From the NCBI RefSeq assembly GCF_027595985.1, contig NC_073304.1, forward strand, positions 222,509,723 to 222,573,722: a stretch of 64,000 bases of DNA. Reading direction: 5' to 3'. The translations under genes and the position numbers were made by a program. This stretch comes from Sorex araneus. Its lineage: Eukaryota > Chordata > Mammalia > Eulipotyphla > Soricidae. The notes below the pieces were generated by a model. It was not told the DNA's origin and searched no databases. It saw only the letters and a program-made list of their open reading frames with translations. This document shows positions 22,075-32,346 of the stretch, piece by piece. The first letter of the stretch is position 1, and every line of letters begins with the position of its first letter.

Positions 22075-22440
22075 CTTCCCATTGGTGGAGATTTTGTTTG
22101 CCAGGGGACATTTGATGATGTCTGTGGGTACTTGGGGCGGGGAGGGCACACTCTGCAGTGCTCAGGGATTACTCCTGGCTCTGCACTCAGGAATTATGCC
22201 TGGTGGTCCTCGGGGGACCATATGAGATGCTGGGGATCGAGCCCATACTGTCGGTACTGTTCTAGCTCTCCGGCCTGCTAATGTCTGTGGGTGTTTTTGG
22301 TTGTCACAACAGAGGGTGCTATGATGTTAGGGAACGGAGGCTGAGGCGCTATGCAACACCCTACAATCAAGGACAGCTCGCACGACAAAGGCCACCAGCA
22401 GAATGTTCTGGGCCCCTCACAGGATTGTGCTCTCAGAACC
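22075..22440 (+). mobile_element. MER5A-like DNA transposon remnant, split by a SINE A
   Basis: The two halves outside the SINE read like the non-autonomous hAT-Charlie element MER5A: CCAGGGGACATTTGATGATGTCTG before it, and GGTGTTTTTGGTTGTCACAAC, GGGTGCTATGATG, ACACCCTACAATCAAGGACAG and ACGACAAAGG after it. Non-coding. Confidence 0.75.
22128..22278 (-). mobile_element. SINE A inside MER5A-like remnant
   Basis: Antisense copy flanked by the ATGTCTGTGGGT target duplication (upstream copy about 22118-22129, downstream about 22280-22291). Confidence 0.8.
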
Positions 22441-22670
22441 CTGGGGGCGGGAGACTATGAGGAGAAGGACCTGGGGTTTGTGTGTCCACATCATCCTTTG
22501 CCATCTGGGGGGCTCTGGGTAAGGAAGTCCCCTCTCTGAGCCTTGCCTCCCCCGCCCTCAAGAAGGGACACTCCCCTAGCCTTTCACACTGGGGTTTGAG
22601 GGGCCAGGAGTGGAGTTAGAGGATTTCAGGGCCCTCCAAACCATCTGCCGAACCTGCACAGGGTAACATG

Positions 22671-22671
<1 letters not shown>

Positions 22672-22714
<43 letters not shown>
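22672..22714. repeat. (TG)n microsatellite
   Basis: Pure TG run next to a candidate conserved block. Confidence 0.95.
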
Positions 22715-22716
<2 letters not shown>

Positions 22717-23085
22717 AACTCCCACATTTGGCTGCGGTCCTAATCCAATAAATGCTTAGGAGATTTCGATAGAATAGATTCATTTTTGCTAGAAAAAAAT
22801 ATAATTGGCTGATGTTAAGGCTACGGCCCTGACAAATCTCCCCGGCCATATATCTGAGAGAGGCAAGGGGCCACTCATAGGCACATAAATATGCCACCAT
22901 CCACGCGGGCCCGGCCAAGCACTCTGGGGACGCCTCCCACGGTGATTGATTCTTCATTAATAAGCTCTCTGCTGTATTAGGAGCAGATTTATGACTCTGC
23001 CTTCCCGAGCCTCCTGACATGGCATCTGTGGAAAATGACAAATGTGATCGGGAGCCGTGGACGCTTCTCTCTGTTGGCTGTGCCC
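22715..23085. promoter_or_regulatory. Candidate conserved non-coding block
   Basis: Repeat-free 370 bp with many factor-like motifs: CCAATAAATGC, AAAATATAATTGGCTG, CCGGCCATATATCTG, GGTGATTGATTCTTCATTAATAAG. Confidence 0.4.
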
Positions 23086-23104
23086 AAAGTTCGGGTGTTC
23101 GGGG

Positions 23105-23266
23105 GCCAGAGTGATAGTACAGCAGGTAGGGCATTTGCCTTGCACACAGCCAACTGGATTCAATGTCTTACACATAGAGAGACCCCCAAGCCTCTCCAGG
23201 AGTGATCCCTGAGCTCAGAGCTGGAGGCGAGCCCTGGAACGCTGCCAGGTGCAACCCAGAGAACCA
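23105..23266 (+). mobile_element. SINE A (diverged)
   Basis: Sense copy, head well kept (GGGGGCCAGAGTGATAGTACAG); the tail runs into TA repeats. Confidence 0.8.
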
Positions 23267-23340
23267 AACTATATATATTTATATATACAAATATATATAG
23301 TAATATATTGTATATATATATATGTATTGTAATATATATT
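23267..23340. repeat. (AT)n-rich tract
   Basis: TATATA-rich stretch between a SINE A tail and the SINE B 3' end. Confidence 0.9.
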
Positions 23341-23544
23341 CACTGCATCACTGTCATCCTGTTTTTCATCGATTTGCTTCAGTGGGTGCCAGTAACATCT
23401 CCATTCATCCCTGTCGCATGCTAGTGTAGCCCAATGGCACACTGGGGTCTTCCAGGATCAGGGGAATGAGGGGAATTCAGGATTGTTGTTAGTGTTTTGG
23501 ACCTATCGAGTATGCAATGGGTAGCTTGCCAGGCTCTGCCATGC
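23341..23544 (-). mobile_element. SINE B, 3' half only, fused to MITF 3' UTR
   Basis: This copy is antisense to the window and has the same orientation as the MITF 3' segment. The tRNA-like head is absent. The sequence starts inside the body at the GGCAGAGCC motif, immediately next to MITF 3' UTR, and ends in an AT-dinucleotide tail (23267-23340). Confidence 0.85.
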
Positions 23545-24908
23545 AAATAAAATATATCTTATGAAAAAAATGAATCATACTAATTGATAAGGAAAACTGT
23601 AACAGAGCACATAGTAAAAAAAGCCAGAGTAGATGCTACATTTCTGGGCCTCGTTCTGTCTCCTTTCCATTCCAATTGTACCTAAGTAAGGGATAAGTTA
23701 TGTTCTCTAACCAGACTATCCTCAAAGAAATTGTAGTATATTTTTTTTCTCTGACTGAATATAGTATTTCTTTAAATAGTTTGTAGTACAAAGACTGAAT
23801 GATGCTAGATACTGTATCTTTAAGGCAGTACCAACGAGTGAATACATTTATAAAATAGGAAAGAATAAAATTGCAAGAATTTCTTTTCTTCTCCCTTTCT
23901 TTCTCTCCTCTCTCATCTCTCCCCACCCCTCTGCCACCTTACATTTAATTAAATTTTACATTTAATTTTCAAGGAAGTCACAGGCATCAAAATCTCAAAC
24001 CAAATTTCCCCTGAATAAAAATGGACAAAAATTGCTCTGATGCAAAAATCCTTTTGCTCAGAAAGCTAAAATCCAGGGTGAATTCAGTTCCCAGATATTG
24101 TACACACATTGCACAATACTCTGGAGGCATTTGTAGTTGTAAAATAGAATATACAAGTCTTATTTCACAACATTCTAAAAATAAAATACATCTCGGGCTA
24201 TTGATAAAGCATGAAAAAATGCATATTAAAGGGAAATTCTTGTATCACTTGTATCGCTTGTTTTCCTTAATAAGGAAAGTTATTAAGGAAAAAAAAACCC
24301 ATCAGGTAAATTATGAAATCTACTCATCAAGAGAGGAAGCAGCCTGTGAGGGCAGGGCAGGGCGGGTTTGCTAACAAGCGTGCCCTGTGTCTTCTGTGCG
24401 CAGACCGCCCCTGCGGCCGGCCGCTCCTTTTGGAGACTTCCAGAGACACAGACGACAGAAGTGGATCCGTGACTCCGACAGAGGAAAGGGTATCATCCAT
24501 GAGGATGTCTCCCAGTTTGGATCCCATTTGGGGGGGACACTGTAGACCTGGCTGTTCTTGGTTCCCATTCCCAGGTTGTTGCGGAAGGAGAAGGTGCCGC
24601 CGGTGAGATCCAGTGTGGTGGTACAGGTCAGGGGTGCATGGTGCTGGAGACGGTCTTGGTTGCAGTTCTTCAAGGCCGGTTCTTTTTTTTATTTTTTTTG
24701 CTTTTTGGGTCACACCCGGCGATGCACAGGGGTACCTCCTGGTTCTGCACTCAGGAATTACCCCTGGCGGTGCTCAGGGGACCATATGGGATGCTGGGAT
24801 TTAAACCTGGGTCGGCCGCGTGCAAGGCAAACGACCTACCCGCTGTGCTATCACTCCAGCCCCTCAAGGCCGGTTCTTGCTTGATGCGTCGATTCCCCAT
24901 TGAGCACA
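23545..24908 (-). pseudogene. MITF: MITF processed pseudogene, 3' segment with 3' UTR
   Basis: On the - strand this segment continues MITF just after the break in the companion + strand segment: NRIIKQEP-like codons at about 24898, then [34 protein letters not shown] and a final HAC plus stop at 24373-24371. Frameshifts separate these pieces. About 820 bp of MITF-like 3' UTR follow down to 23545. Between the two segments about 12 codons are missing (human IPSTGLCSPDLV), typical of a twin-priming junction. A SINE A at 24685-24863 splits it with a 15-bp target duplication (TCAAGGCCGGTTCTT). No poly(A) is seen; the UTR runs straight into SINE B sequence. Confidence 0.93.
24685..24863 (-). mobile_element. 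SINE A inside the MITF pseudogene
   Basis: This is a nearly intact copy. Target duplication TCAAGGCCGGTTCTT is seen at 24670-24684 and 24864-24878, so the insertion came after the pseudogene. Family features seen across the window are: an A box TAGCACAGCGGG and a B box GGTTCGATTCC in a tRNA-like head, a tail half built from two similar units around CCAGGAGTAA, and a 3' end GTGTGACCCAAAAA plus A-rich tail. Confidence 0.92.
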
Positions 24909-24919
24909 AGTCACCAGCA

Positions 24920-26468
24920 GACCGGCGGGCTGAGGTTAGCCACTCGGCTGGGGCGCACGACTCCCGGGAGACCCGGCCCCGGCCACGGGCTCTGCTCACA
25001 CTTTCAAGCCATCCGAGTACGGGGTGCCGGAGCCATGCAGTTGGAATCGGGTATCGTGCTGGATTTTGAAGTCGGGGAGGAGCTTCACGAAGAGCCCCAA
25101 ATCTATTATGCACTCAAAAGTCAGCCCCTGAAGAGCACAGCAGTTCCGAGGAGCATCCTGGGGCCTCCAAGCCTCCGGTAAGCTCCTCCAGTGTGACATC
25201 ACGCATCTTGCTAAATTAGCAACTCACGCGTGAGCAGATGCAGGAGCTGGAGCGCGGGGAGCAGCGGCAGAAGCTGCAGGCAGCCCAGTTCACGCAACAG
25301 AGAGCGCCCATGAGTCAGACACCAGCTATAAACGTCAGTGTGCCCACCACCCTGCCCTCTGCCACCCAGGTGCCCATGGAAGTCCTACCAAGTACCAAGT
25401 ACCACATACAGCAAGCCCAGAGGCAGCAGGCAAAGCAATATCTTTCTACCACGTTAGCAAATAAACATGCCAACCAAGTCCTGAGCTTGCCATGTCCAAA
25501 CCAGCCTGGCGATCATGTCATGCCATTGATGCCCGGGACCAGAGCAGAGTACCCAACAGCCCCAAGGCCTTGGAGCAGAGCAGAGCACCCAACAGCCCCA
25601 AGGCTATGCTCACACTTAATTCCAACTGTGAAAAAGAGGGATTTTTATAAGTTTGAAGAGCAACACCAGGTGGAAAGCGAAGGCCCCAGTATGAACACGC
25701 ATTTACGAGCATGCTGCATGCAGATGGATGATGTAATTGATGACATCATTAGTTTAGAATCGAGTTCTAATGAAGAAATCCTGGGCTTGATGGATCCTAC
25801 CTTCCAAATGGCAAATATGTTACCGGTGTCTGGAGATTTGATTGAATCTTGATGGAAACCAAAGTCTGCTCCCTCCCGGTATTACCATCAGCAACTCCTG
25901 TCCATCGAACCTTCCCAACATCAAAAGGGAGCTAACAGGGGGGCTGGAGTGATAGCACAGTGGGTAGGGCATTTACCTTGTATGCTGCTGACCCGGGTAC
26001 AATTCCCAGCATCCCATATGGTCCCCTGGGCACCGCCAGGAGTAATTCCTGAGTGCAGAGCCAGGAGTAACCCCTGTGCATCACCGGGTGTGACCCAAAA
26101 AGCAAAAAAAGCAAAAAAAAAAAAATAGGAGCTAACAGAGTAACAGAGTCTGAAGCGAGAGCACTGGCTAAAGAAAGAAAAAAAAAAGGACAATCACAAC
26201 TTCTTGATTGAACAAAGAAGAAGATTTAATATAAATGACCGAATTAAAGAACTAGGTTCTTTGATTCCCAAGTCAAATTATTCAAACAAGCGCTGCAACA
26301 AGGGAACCATTTTCAAATGCGTCCAAAGACTATATCAGAAAGTTGCCTTGAGAACAGCAACATGCAAAAGAACTTGAAAAGCGGCAGAAGGAGCTGGATG
26401 CCAACCAGCATTTATTGCTCAGAATCCAGGAACTTGAAATGCAAGCTCGAGCACATGGACTTTCCCTT
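24920..26468 (+). pseudogene. MITF: MITF processed pseudogene, inverted 5' segment
   Basis: This is an intronless, damaged copy of the MITF mRNA, a bHLH-zipper transcription factor. It begins in GC-rich sequence that looks like the MITF-A 5' UTR, then MQLESGIVLDFEVGEE (isoform A first exon) at 25034. After frameshifts come [58 protein letters not shown], and the basic-helix-loop-helix and zipper down to QARAHGLSL at about 26468. Exon junctions are crossed without introns. The six-residue ACIFPT alternative exon is absent. A 30-bp tandem duplication lies at about 25545-25605. The longest surviving frame (25238-25852) is broken at both ends. A SINE A interrupts the copy at 25942-26127 with a GGAGCTAACAG target duplication. 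Not functional. Confidence 0.95.
25942..26127 (+). mobile_element. SINE A inside the MITF pseudogene
   Basis: Complete sense copy with an A-rich tail, flanked by GGAGCTAACAG on both sides. Confidence 0.92.
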
Positions 26469-26722
26469 GATAGCACAGCGGATAGGGCGTTTTGCCTTGC
26501 ACGCGGCCAACCTAGGTTTGATTCCTCCATCCGTCTCGGGGAGCCCGGCAAGCTACCGAGAGGATCCCGCCCACACAGCAGAGCCTGGCAAACTACCCGT
26601 GGCATATTCAATATGCCAAAAACAAGTAACAACAAGACTCACAATGGAGACGTTACTGGTGCCCGCTCGAGCAAATCGATGAACAACAGGACGACAGTGC
26701 TAGCGTGCTACAGTGCTACAAT
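26469..26722 (+). mobile_element. SINE B, adjoining the MITF pseudogene
   Basis: SINE B starts with the same tRNA-like head as SINE A (A and B boxes) but continues with a different body: two GGCAAGCTACC units, then ATATTCAATATGCC, a GGAGACGTTACTGG block and AGCAAATCGATGA, ending in CAGTG(A/C)-type repeats instead of poly(A). This copy lacks about the first 12 bases and joins the last MITF codon directly. Confidence 0.85.
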
Positions 26723-28139
26723 AAATAATTAAAGGATGGGTGTTCAGAAGAGGCACAACCCTGGGCGTCCTGAGGCAGAGTGTGGGAGGGACCAGCAGGC
26801 GGCAGCTGTGGCTGTGGTACCCCTGGCATCCAAAAAGCCAGAAGTCCTCCCTGCTGGCCTTTGGCAATGTGACCTTAAACCTCTGAGATACTCCAGGTAT
26901 CTGGGGTACCTGCCTGGCTTTTGAGGTGCTGGGACTGGGACCCCGGCTGCCCCCTGGCTCAGAGCAGGTCCCAGCCTGTGTCACTGCAGCAGGCGGGGAG
27001 AGAGAGGCCTCACGGGGCTGGGGAGGGGCCTTCTCCGGGGACCTCTGTCTTACCCCTGTCGGGGGCGGCTCCAGTTGGCGCGTTCCTCCTGGGCTCTCCC
27101 ACTGTGGTCTCCTGTCTCCCGGTTCTGTCTACACCTTGTCTGAGGTTCCAACCTGGAGTTTCCGCTCCCCCTCTCTGGGACCCGAAGAACAGAGCTGGGG
27201 CTCCGAGAGTCCCCGGGGGGGAAGGGCGGGGGGAGGTCAGACCCAGGGAGAGGAGAATATCAATGCTCGTACCACTGAGCACTTCGCCCCGCTGGCCTGG
27301 CTACAGCAGGTCCCAGAGTCCAGAGCACCGGAAGTGCCCAGTGCAGGCCAGAGTCTGAAGGGCCCCAGGATCTTCCGCTGAACAGCTTCCGGGGTGAGTC
27401 CTGCCGTGTGGACATCAGGCGAGGGGCCGGGCCTTGAGCTCAGGCGGCCTCTATAGCTGGAGCGTCTCTCCCCACCCAGCGCTGGTTCACATGGGGTGTG
27501 ACCCATGAGGATCACTGCCAATGCTGACGCTGAGGGGCCCTGTCCGCCCGCTCCCCAGGACCCCAATTTCTTGGCTGGGGGTCGGAGGGCAGGAACTCAA
27601 GCCTCACCCCCATGCCACAGACTCATGCTGGAGTCTCGAGTTCGAGGCTGAGTCTCCCCCAGGGCCAGAGACGTGACTGAGGGGCTGGGGGCCAAGTCTG
27701 CTGATCCTCGGCCCCCCCCGGCCCCTGGAACCACTCCAAAGCACCCCTAAAGCAGATGACGCCTCCTGGGCTAGCTGCCTTCCCTTCTGGGCGCTCCTGC
27801 TGGACTCAATGATGGGTCCCTCCCGCTCCCCACCCCCAGCTTGGCCGCAGGTGGCCATTGGGGCGCCCCCAGCTGAGCGGAAACTTGAGCCTGGTGGCCA
27901 GGAGGGGGCGCACTGGCCCGCCTCATCCTTTGGCCCTCAGCGTGGATGGGTAAAGGCACCACGGGTTTTTGGGACCCCGCCTCCTGCTGGCCCCAAGACC
28001 ACCTCCTCTCACCCCAGCTCCCTTTCCAGGCCGGTCCTAGAGGATGGGCCCTGCCTGTGGGGAGGAAGCCGCCGGGCGCGCAGAAAGCAGACCCACGCCC
28101 CTCTGCCTTCCTAGATCCCAGTCCCAGGTCTGCTCGCTA
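26723..28139. other. GC-rich unique sequence, nothing recognised
   Basis: Frames of 90-150 codons on both strands have no recognisable domain. Confidence 0.5.
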
Positions 28140-28735
28140 GGGAGACTGTCCGTCCCCCACTCCCCTGCCCCTGACCTGCCTGTCCCCCTTTCCCCTGCCT
28201 CTGTCCTGTCCATCCCCCCTCTCCCCTGCCCCCAGTCCTGCCTGTCCCCCTTCTCCCCTAATCCTGTCCTGCCCAGACCCCTCTCCCCTGCCCCAGTCCT
28301 CCCATCCCCACTCTCCTCTGCCCCAGTCCTGCCTGTCCCCCACTCCCCTGCCCCTGTCCTGCCTGTTCCCCTCTCCCCTACCCCAGTCCTGCCCATCCCC
28401 CCTCTCCCCTGCCTCTGTCCTGTCCATCCCCCCTCTCCCCTGCCCCAGTCCTGCCTGTCCCCCTTCTCCCCTAACCCTGTCCTGCCCAGACCCCTCTCCC
28501 CTTCCCCAGTCTTCCCATCCCCACTCTCCCCTGCCCAAGTCCTGCCTGTCTCCCTTCTCCCCTAACCCTGTCCTGCCCAGACCCCTCTCCCCTGCCCCAG
28601 TCCTCCCATCCCCACTCTCCCCTGCCCCAGTCCTGCCCGTCCCCCTTCTCCCTTGACCCTGTCCTGCCTTCCCCCTCTCCCCTGCCCCAGGCTTGCCTGT
28701 CCCCCCCTCTCCCTGCTTCTGTCCAAACCAGCCCC
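28140..28735. repeat. CT-rich minisatellite (VNTR)
   Basis: Tandem units of about 28-30 bp around CCCCTCTCCCCTGCCCCAGT and CTGCCTGTCCCCCTTCTCC. Longer blocks of several units recur (for example from about 28238, 28457 and 28548). The glycine-rich reading frames on the - strand are the translated repeat and not a gene. Confidence 0.9.
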
Positions 28736-28914
28736 AAGGCAGCTTCCTCTCATCCCAGCTCCCTTTCCAGGCCTGACAAAGCAAGCACCCCTTCCCAACC
28801 TCACCCCTAAATCTTGAAACCAAGGGCTCCAGCTGCCTGCCCACTCCCTCTCCTCCCCCCACCCACCACACACATGAATCCTAGCCCCTGGGGCATCCAA
28901 GTCCCCTCCCCGAG

Positions 28915-29310
28915 ACAGACCTATGATTTCATCTTCTATTTCATCTTTATTTCGCCTCATACTTTTTAGAACTTCAAATAATTTCTCATTTGTAGTAACT
29001 AGGAAGCCATAAATCAGCCCTTTATGTCTGAGGAAAATCAATCGTTATTTGACATTTTACCTTAATATTCCCGACTTCCTTCAACTGTAATAAAGCTTCC
29101 ATCTGCCTTTTATTTTACAGGCAATTAGTAAGTCACCTTTTAAAAAATTCTCCACATTTTCTATCAGATGAACGGCAGGATGGAGCGGGGAGCGAGGTTT
29201 TATGGCCTTGAACTGTTGAGTGGAAGGAGTTTATCTGTAGCCTTCCAGGTACCAACACCCATTAATGGGTTTTATTGATTCGGGAGCTTTTTAACCCTTA
29301 GCAATAATAC
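28915..29310. promoter_or_regulatory. Candidate conserved non-coding block
   Basis: AT-rich repeat-free 400 bp directly after the minisatellite: AATCAATCGTTATTTGAC, GGCAATTAGTAAGTCACC, CCATTAATGGGTTTTATTGATTCG. Its texture is typical of a deeply conserved enhancer. Confidence 0.45.
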
Positions 29311-29996
29311 AGGTGTCCCTGCCTTGGGGGTGGGGGGGGCTGGGGGCAGGGAGAAGCAGCCCTTGGTTCTGCCTCCAGGCCCAGACGGGGAGAGTTTGAG
29401 TTCGGGCTTTGAAAGGTGATCACACCTGCCCACCGGTAAATCACCACCAGGGCCTTTTTCCTAGAGAGAAAGTTTGCAGGGAGCTTTTTTCCCCTCAAAG
29501 GACTCCCGGGAATGCGACAGACACCACACCGGCAGACCTCCTGCCCTCCCCTCCAAGGATCAAAAGCAGCAGCCAAGTGCCCTGGGGCCTGGGGAGCTGG
29601 AGCAGGGCAGGGTGGTGGTGGTGGGGGGAGAAACTGAGGCTCGGGAGCAGAATCTCCCGGCTCCCTGAGGTAGGGTCCAGGGGTTCCAATTGCCTCCTAC
29701 TCTGAGGGGGAGTCGAGGTAGGGGGCAACTGGGGCCCAGCAAGTTCTCCAGAACCTTCTCAGCTTCTCATCTACCACTTCCCTGCAGGCCACCGTCTGAG
29801 CCCCGAGTCTGAGAGACCCCTGTGAGGACAAGCAGGTGGCCAGGGAGCCACAGGAGCCTCGCCTGGCTGCAGGGCGGCGGGGTGGGGGTGGGGTTAGGGG
29901 AGGCAGTGCAGTGCACCTTAACCTTGCAGACTGTATGAGTCTGACCCTTGTCGGGACATGGGACTGCGGAGGGACTGACAAAACATGCTCTGCTGG
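29311..29996. other. Unique sequence beside the 28.9-kb block
   Basis: A weak MIR-like phrase near 29630 (GAGAAACTGAGGCTCGGG); nothing else recognised. Confidence 0.45.
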
Positions 29997-30190
29997 GGGC
30001 TGGAGCAAGAGCGCAGCGGGTAGGGTGTTTGCCTTGCACGTGGCCAACCTGGGTTCGATTCCCAGCATCCCATATGGTCCCCAAGCACCGTCAGGAGTAA
30101 TCCTGAGTGCATGAGCTAGGAGTAACATCTGTGCATTGTCGGGTGTAATCTAAAAAGCAAAAAAGAAAACCCAAAAAAACAAACAAAATA
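29997..30190 (+). mobile_element. SINE A
   Basis: Near full-length sense copy. ACCATGCTCTGCTG after the tail repeats the ACATGCTCTGCTG before the head, giving a target duplication of about 12 bp. Confidence 0.9.
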
Positions 30191-30727
30191 CAAACCATGC
30201 TCTGCTGAGGCCACAGCTCCCGGGTGGGGTTCTGTGGGAGCGGAGGATGGGAGGGGCGAGTGGAGGAGGAAGGCTGTGCCCCCCAGAAAGCCACCAGCTG
30301 CTGGTACTGCTCTGCTGAGCTGGGTTCAGTGCAGATGAAAAAAATAGTGGGGTGCCTCCGAAAATGACTACGAGTCAGTCATAAGGCGGCAATCGTGGGC
30401 TGGATCTGGCTGGAGGGTCTTCTAAGTTGGGGTCCCGCACCAGATGGGGGTGTTTCCCGAAGCACTGTCTCCTCACTGTGATGGCAATCCTGCCCCTGAG
30501 GCTAGTGGGGCTCCTCACAGAACAGCCCCTCAGGGAAATGCTCCATACCCTTCTCCTGTGTCGGGGACTCACAAGTCCTAGCGAGCGGTGAGTTCAGCCC
30601 CCATCCTGCCGCCAACACCACGTGAGAAGACTTAGTTCTCATCTGCACATGGGGCAGGAAGTGAGCAGCAACAGAGCCAGGCTCATCATCGCTCTGCCTC
30701 CTTGCTAGAGAGAAGACAGCCAGCTGG

Positions 30728-30884
30728 GGGCCAGAAAGATAGTTCAGTGGGTAGGGTGCTTGCCTGGCATGCGACCGACCTGGGTTTCATTCTGGGTATC
30801 CCATATGGTCCCCCAAGCACCACCAGGAGTAATTCTTGAGTGCAGAGCCAAGAGTAACCCCTGAGCATCACTGGGTGTGGCCCC

Positions 30885-30889
<5 letters not shown>
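30728..30889 (+). mobile_element. SINE A with GA-repeat tail
   Basis: Sense copy whose 3' tail has expanded into a GA microsatellite (30890-30930). Confidence 0.85.

Positions 30890-30930
<41 letters not shown>
30890..30930. repeat. (GA)n microsatellite
   Basis: Pure GA run grown from a SINE A tail. Confidence 0.95.
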
Positions 30931-30932
<2 letters not shown>

Positions 30933-31061
30933 CCTGCATCCCAGGTGGATTCCCAGGGGACCCAGGCACCAGGGAATATTATCAAAGGGGTGGTGGGTGC
31001 TGGAGAAGCAAGAATGGATATTAACCGTGTTCATATAAATATGGGGGAGGGATGATTTGTC

Positions 31062-31228
31062 CAAAAAGCAAAGCTTTTATCGCCGGTCCCCTCTAACAGG
31101 TACCCCGGATCTCTGCGCGCTCCCCTCCCGTCCAGCCCTGTGTCCCCTACGTCCACTGCCTGGGGCTTCCCAGCTGCGGACATCGGACAACGCCTTCACC
31201 TGAGCCCTCTGCAAAAAGCAAAGCTTTT
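31062..31228. other. 133-bp GC-rich segment between 17-bp direct repeats
   Basis: CAAAAAGCAAAGCTTTT is present at 31062-31078 and again at 31212-31228. The segment between is GC-rich and not recognised as a repeat family. Confidence 0.7.
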
Positions 31229-31659
31229 TAAAGCTTTATGCGCTTCCGCGTGCGACACAGCTGCCCCGGGGACACCACTGACGCCTGGTGGTCACTAGTG
31301 GGACTGCAGATCTAGAGGGACCTGGAGTTTCTCCTGCTGGTTGGGAGCCCCGCTGTTCCCCAAACTCCAACAACCTCACCCCTTCAGCAACTAAACCCAT
31401 TCAGCTGTCTCCGATCACTTCCGTATTCTTTCCTAGTTTTGCCATCACGAAGCAAACTCTGTCATGTCTGCGCTTCCAAGGTACCGTGCCGCCAAATCTT
31501 GAAAACACTGGGCCAGAAGGGTCACCTCAGTGTGGCAGGAAGCAGGGGACCAGGGCTAATCGTCCTGTGGAGTGGAGCCCCAGGAGAGGGAGCTCACCCC
31601 AGGAAGAGAGGCCCGAATTTGCATCAGGCTGTGAACCCAAAGCTGGTTGTGAGCCTGGT

Positions 31660-31799
31660 TTTTTTTTTTCTAATTTTATTTTATTTTTATTTTTTTTGCT
31701 TTTTGGGTCACACTCAGCGATGCACAGGGGTTACTCCTGGCTCATTCACTCAGGAATTACTCCTGGCGGTGCTTACCTGCTGTGCTATCGCTCCAGCCC
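31660..31799 (-). mobile_element. SINE A (internal deletion)
   Basis: Antisense copy; the segment between the tail unit and the A-box end is deleted (GGCGGTGCTTACCTGCTGTGC join). Confidence 0.85.
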
Positions 31800-31830
31800 T
31801 ATTTTATTTTTAGAAAGTAGTTCACAGTAG

Positions 31831-32018
31831 GGGCTGGAGCGATAGCACAGCGGGTAGGGCATTTGCCTTGCATGTGGCTGACCCAGGTTCGATTCCCAGC
31901 ATCCCATATGGTCCCCCAGCACCGCCAGGAATAATTCCTGAGTGAATGAGCCAGGAGTAACCCCTGTGCAATGCTGGGTGTGACCCAAAAAAAGAAGAAA
32001 AAAAGAAAAAAAAAGAAA
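31831..32018 (+). mobile_element. SINE A (young-looking)
   Basis: Full-length sense copy with target duplication AGAAAGTAG(T/A)TCACA on both sides. It forms an inverted pair with the copy about 30 bp upstream. Confidence 0.92.
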
Positions 32019-32270
32019 GTAGATCACAATATTTGATTACATTTAATATTCAAACACCAATCCCACCACCATATTTTGGATGTTTCTATCCCAAACCCCT
32101 GCCCCAAAGTAGAACTGAAATAGTTTATTTTGTATTGTTTGTTATGAATAAGCTGCTGAAAATGCTCCAAAAAACTTTCCTTAGAGGAGAGTGTGGGAAT
32201 ATTGTTGTATTTCACCCAGGGGCCATTAAGCCCTTCTATAAAAGATTACTAACATGTTGTTAAAGGTTGA
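32019..32270 (-). mobile_element. LINE-1 3' end fragment
   Basis: Antisense copy of the recurring L1 3' end: AACACCAATCCCACCACC and the flanking TTTGATTACATTTAATATTC. The downstream 130 bp fit 3' UTR. Confidence 0.55.
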
Positions 32271-32276
32271 GTTTTG

Positions 32277-32346
32277 TGTGCATATATATACATATATATA
32301 TACACACACATATATATATATATACATATATATTCTCTGTGTGTGT
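32277..32346. repeat. (AT/AC)n tract
   Basis: ATATATATACACACACATATA-type alternating sequence. Confidence 0.9.

Noticed and set aside
25238-25852. 204-codon frame with strong MITF similarity as a possible gene
   Set aside because: Frameshifts on both sides, no introns, a tandem duplication inside and SINE insertions show it is part of a dead retrocopy.
28137-28871. 244-codon Gly/Arg-rich frame on the - strand
   Set aside because: It is the translation of the CT-rich minisatellite; similar frames exist in more than one register.
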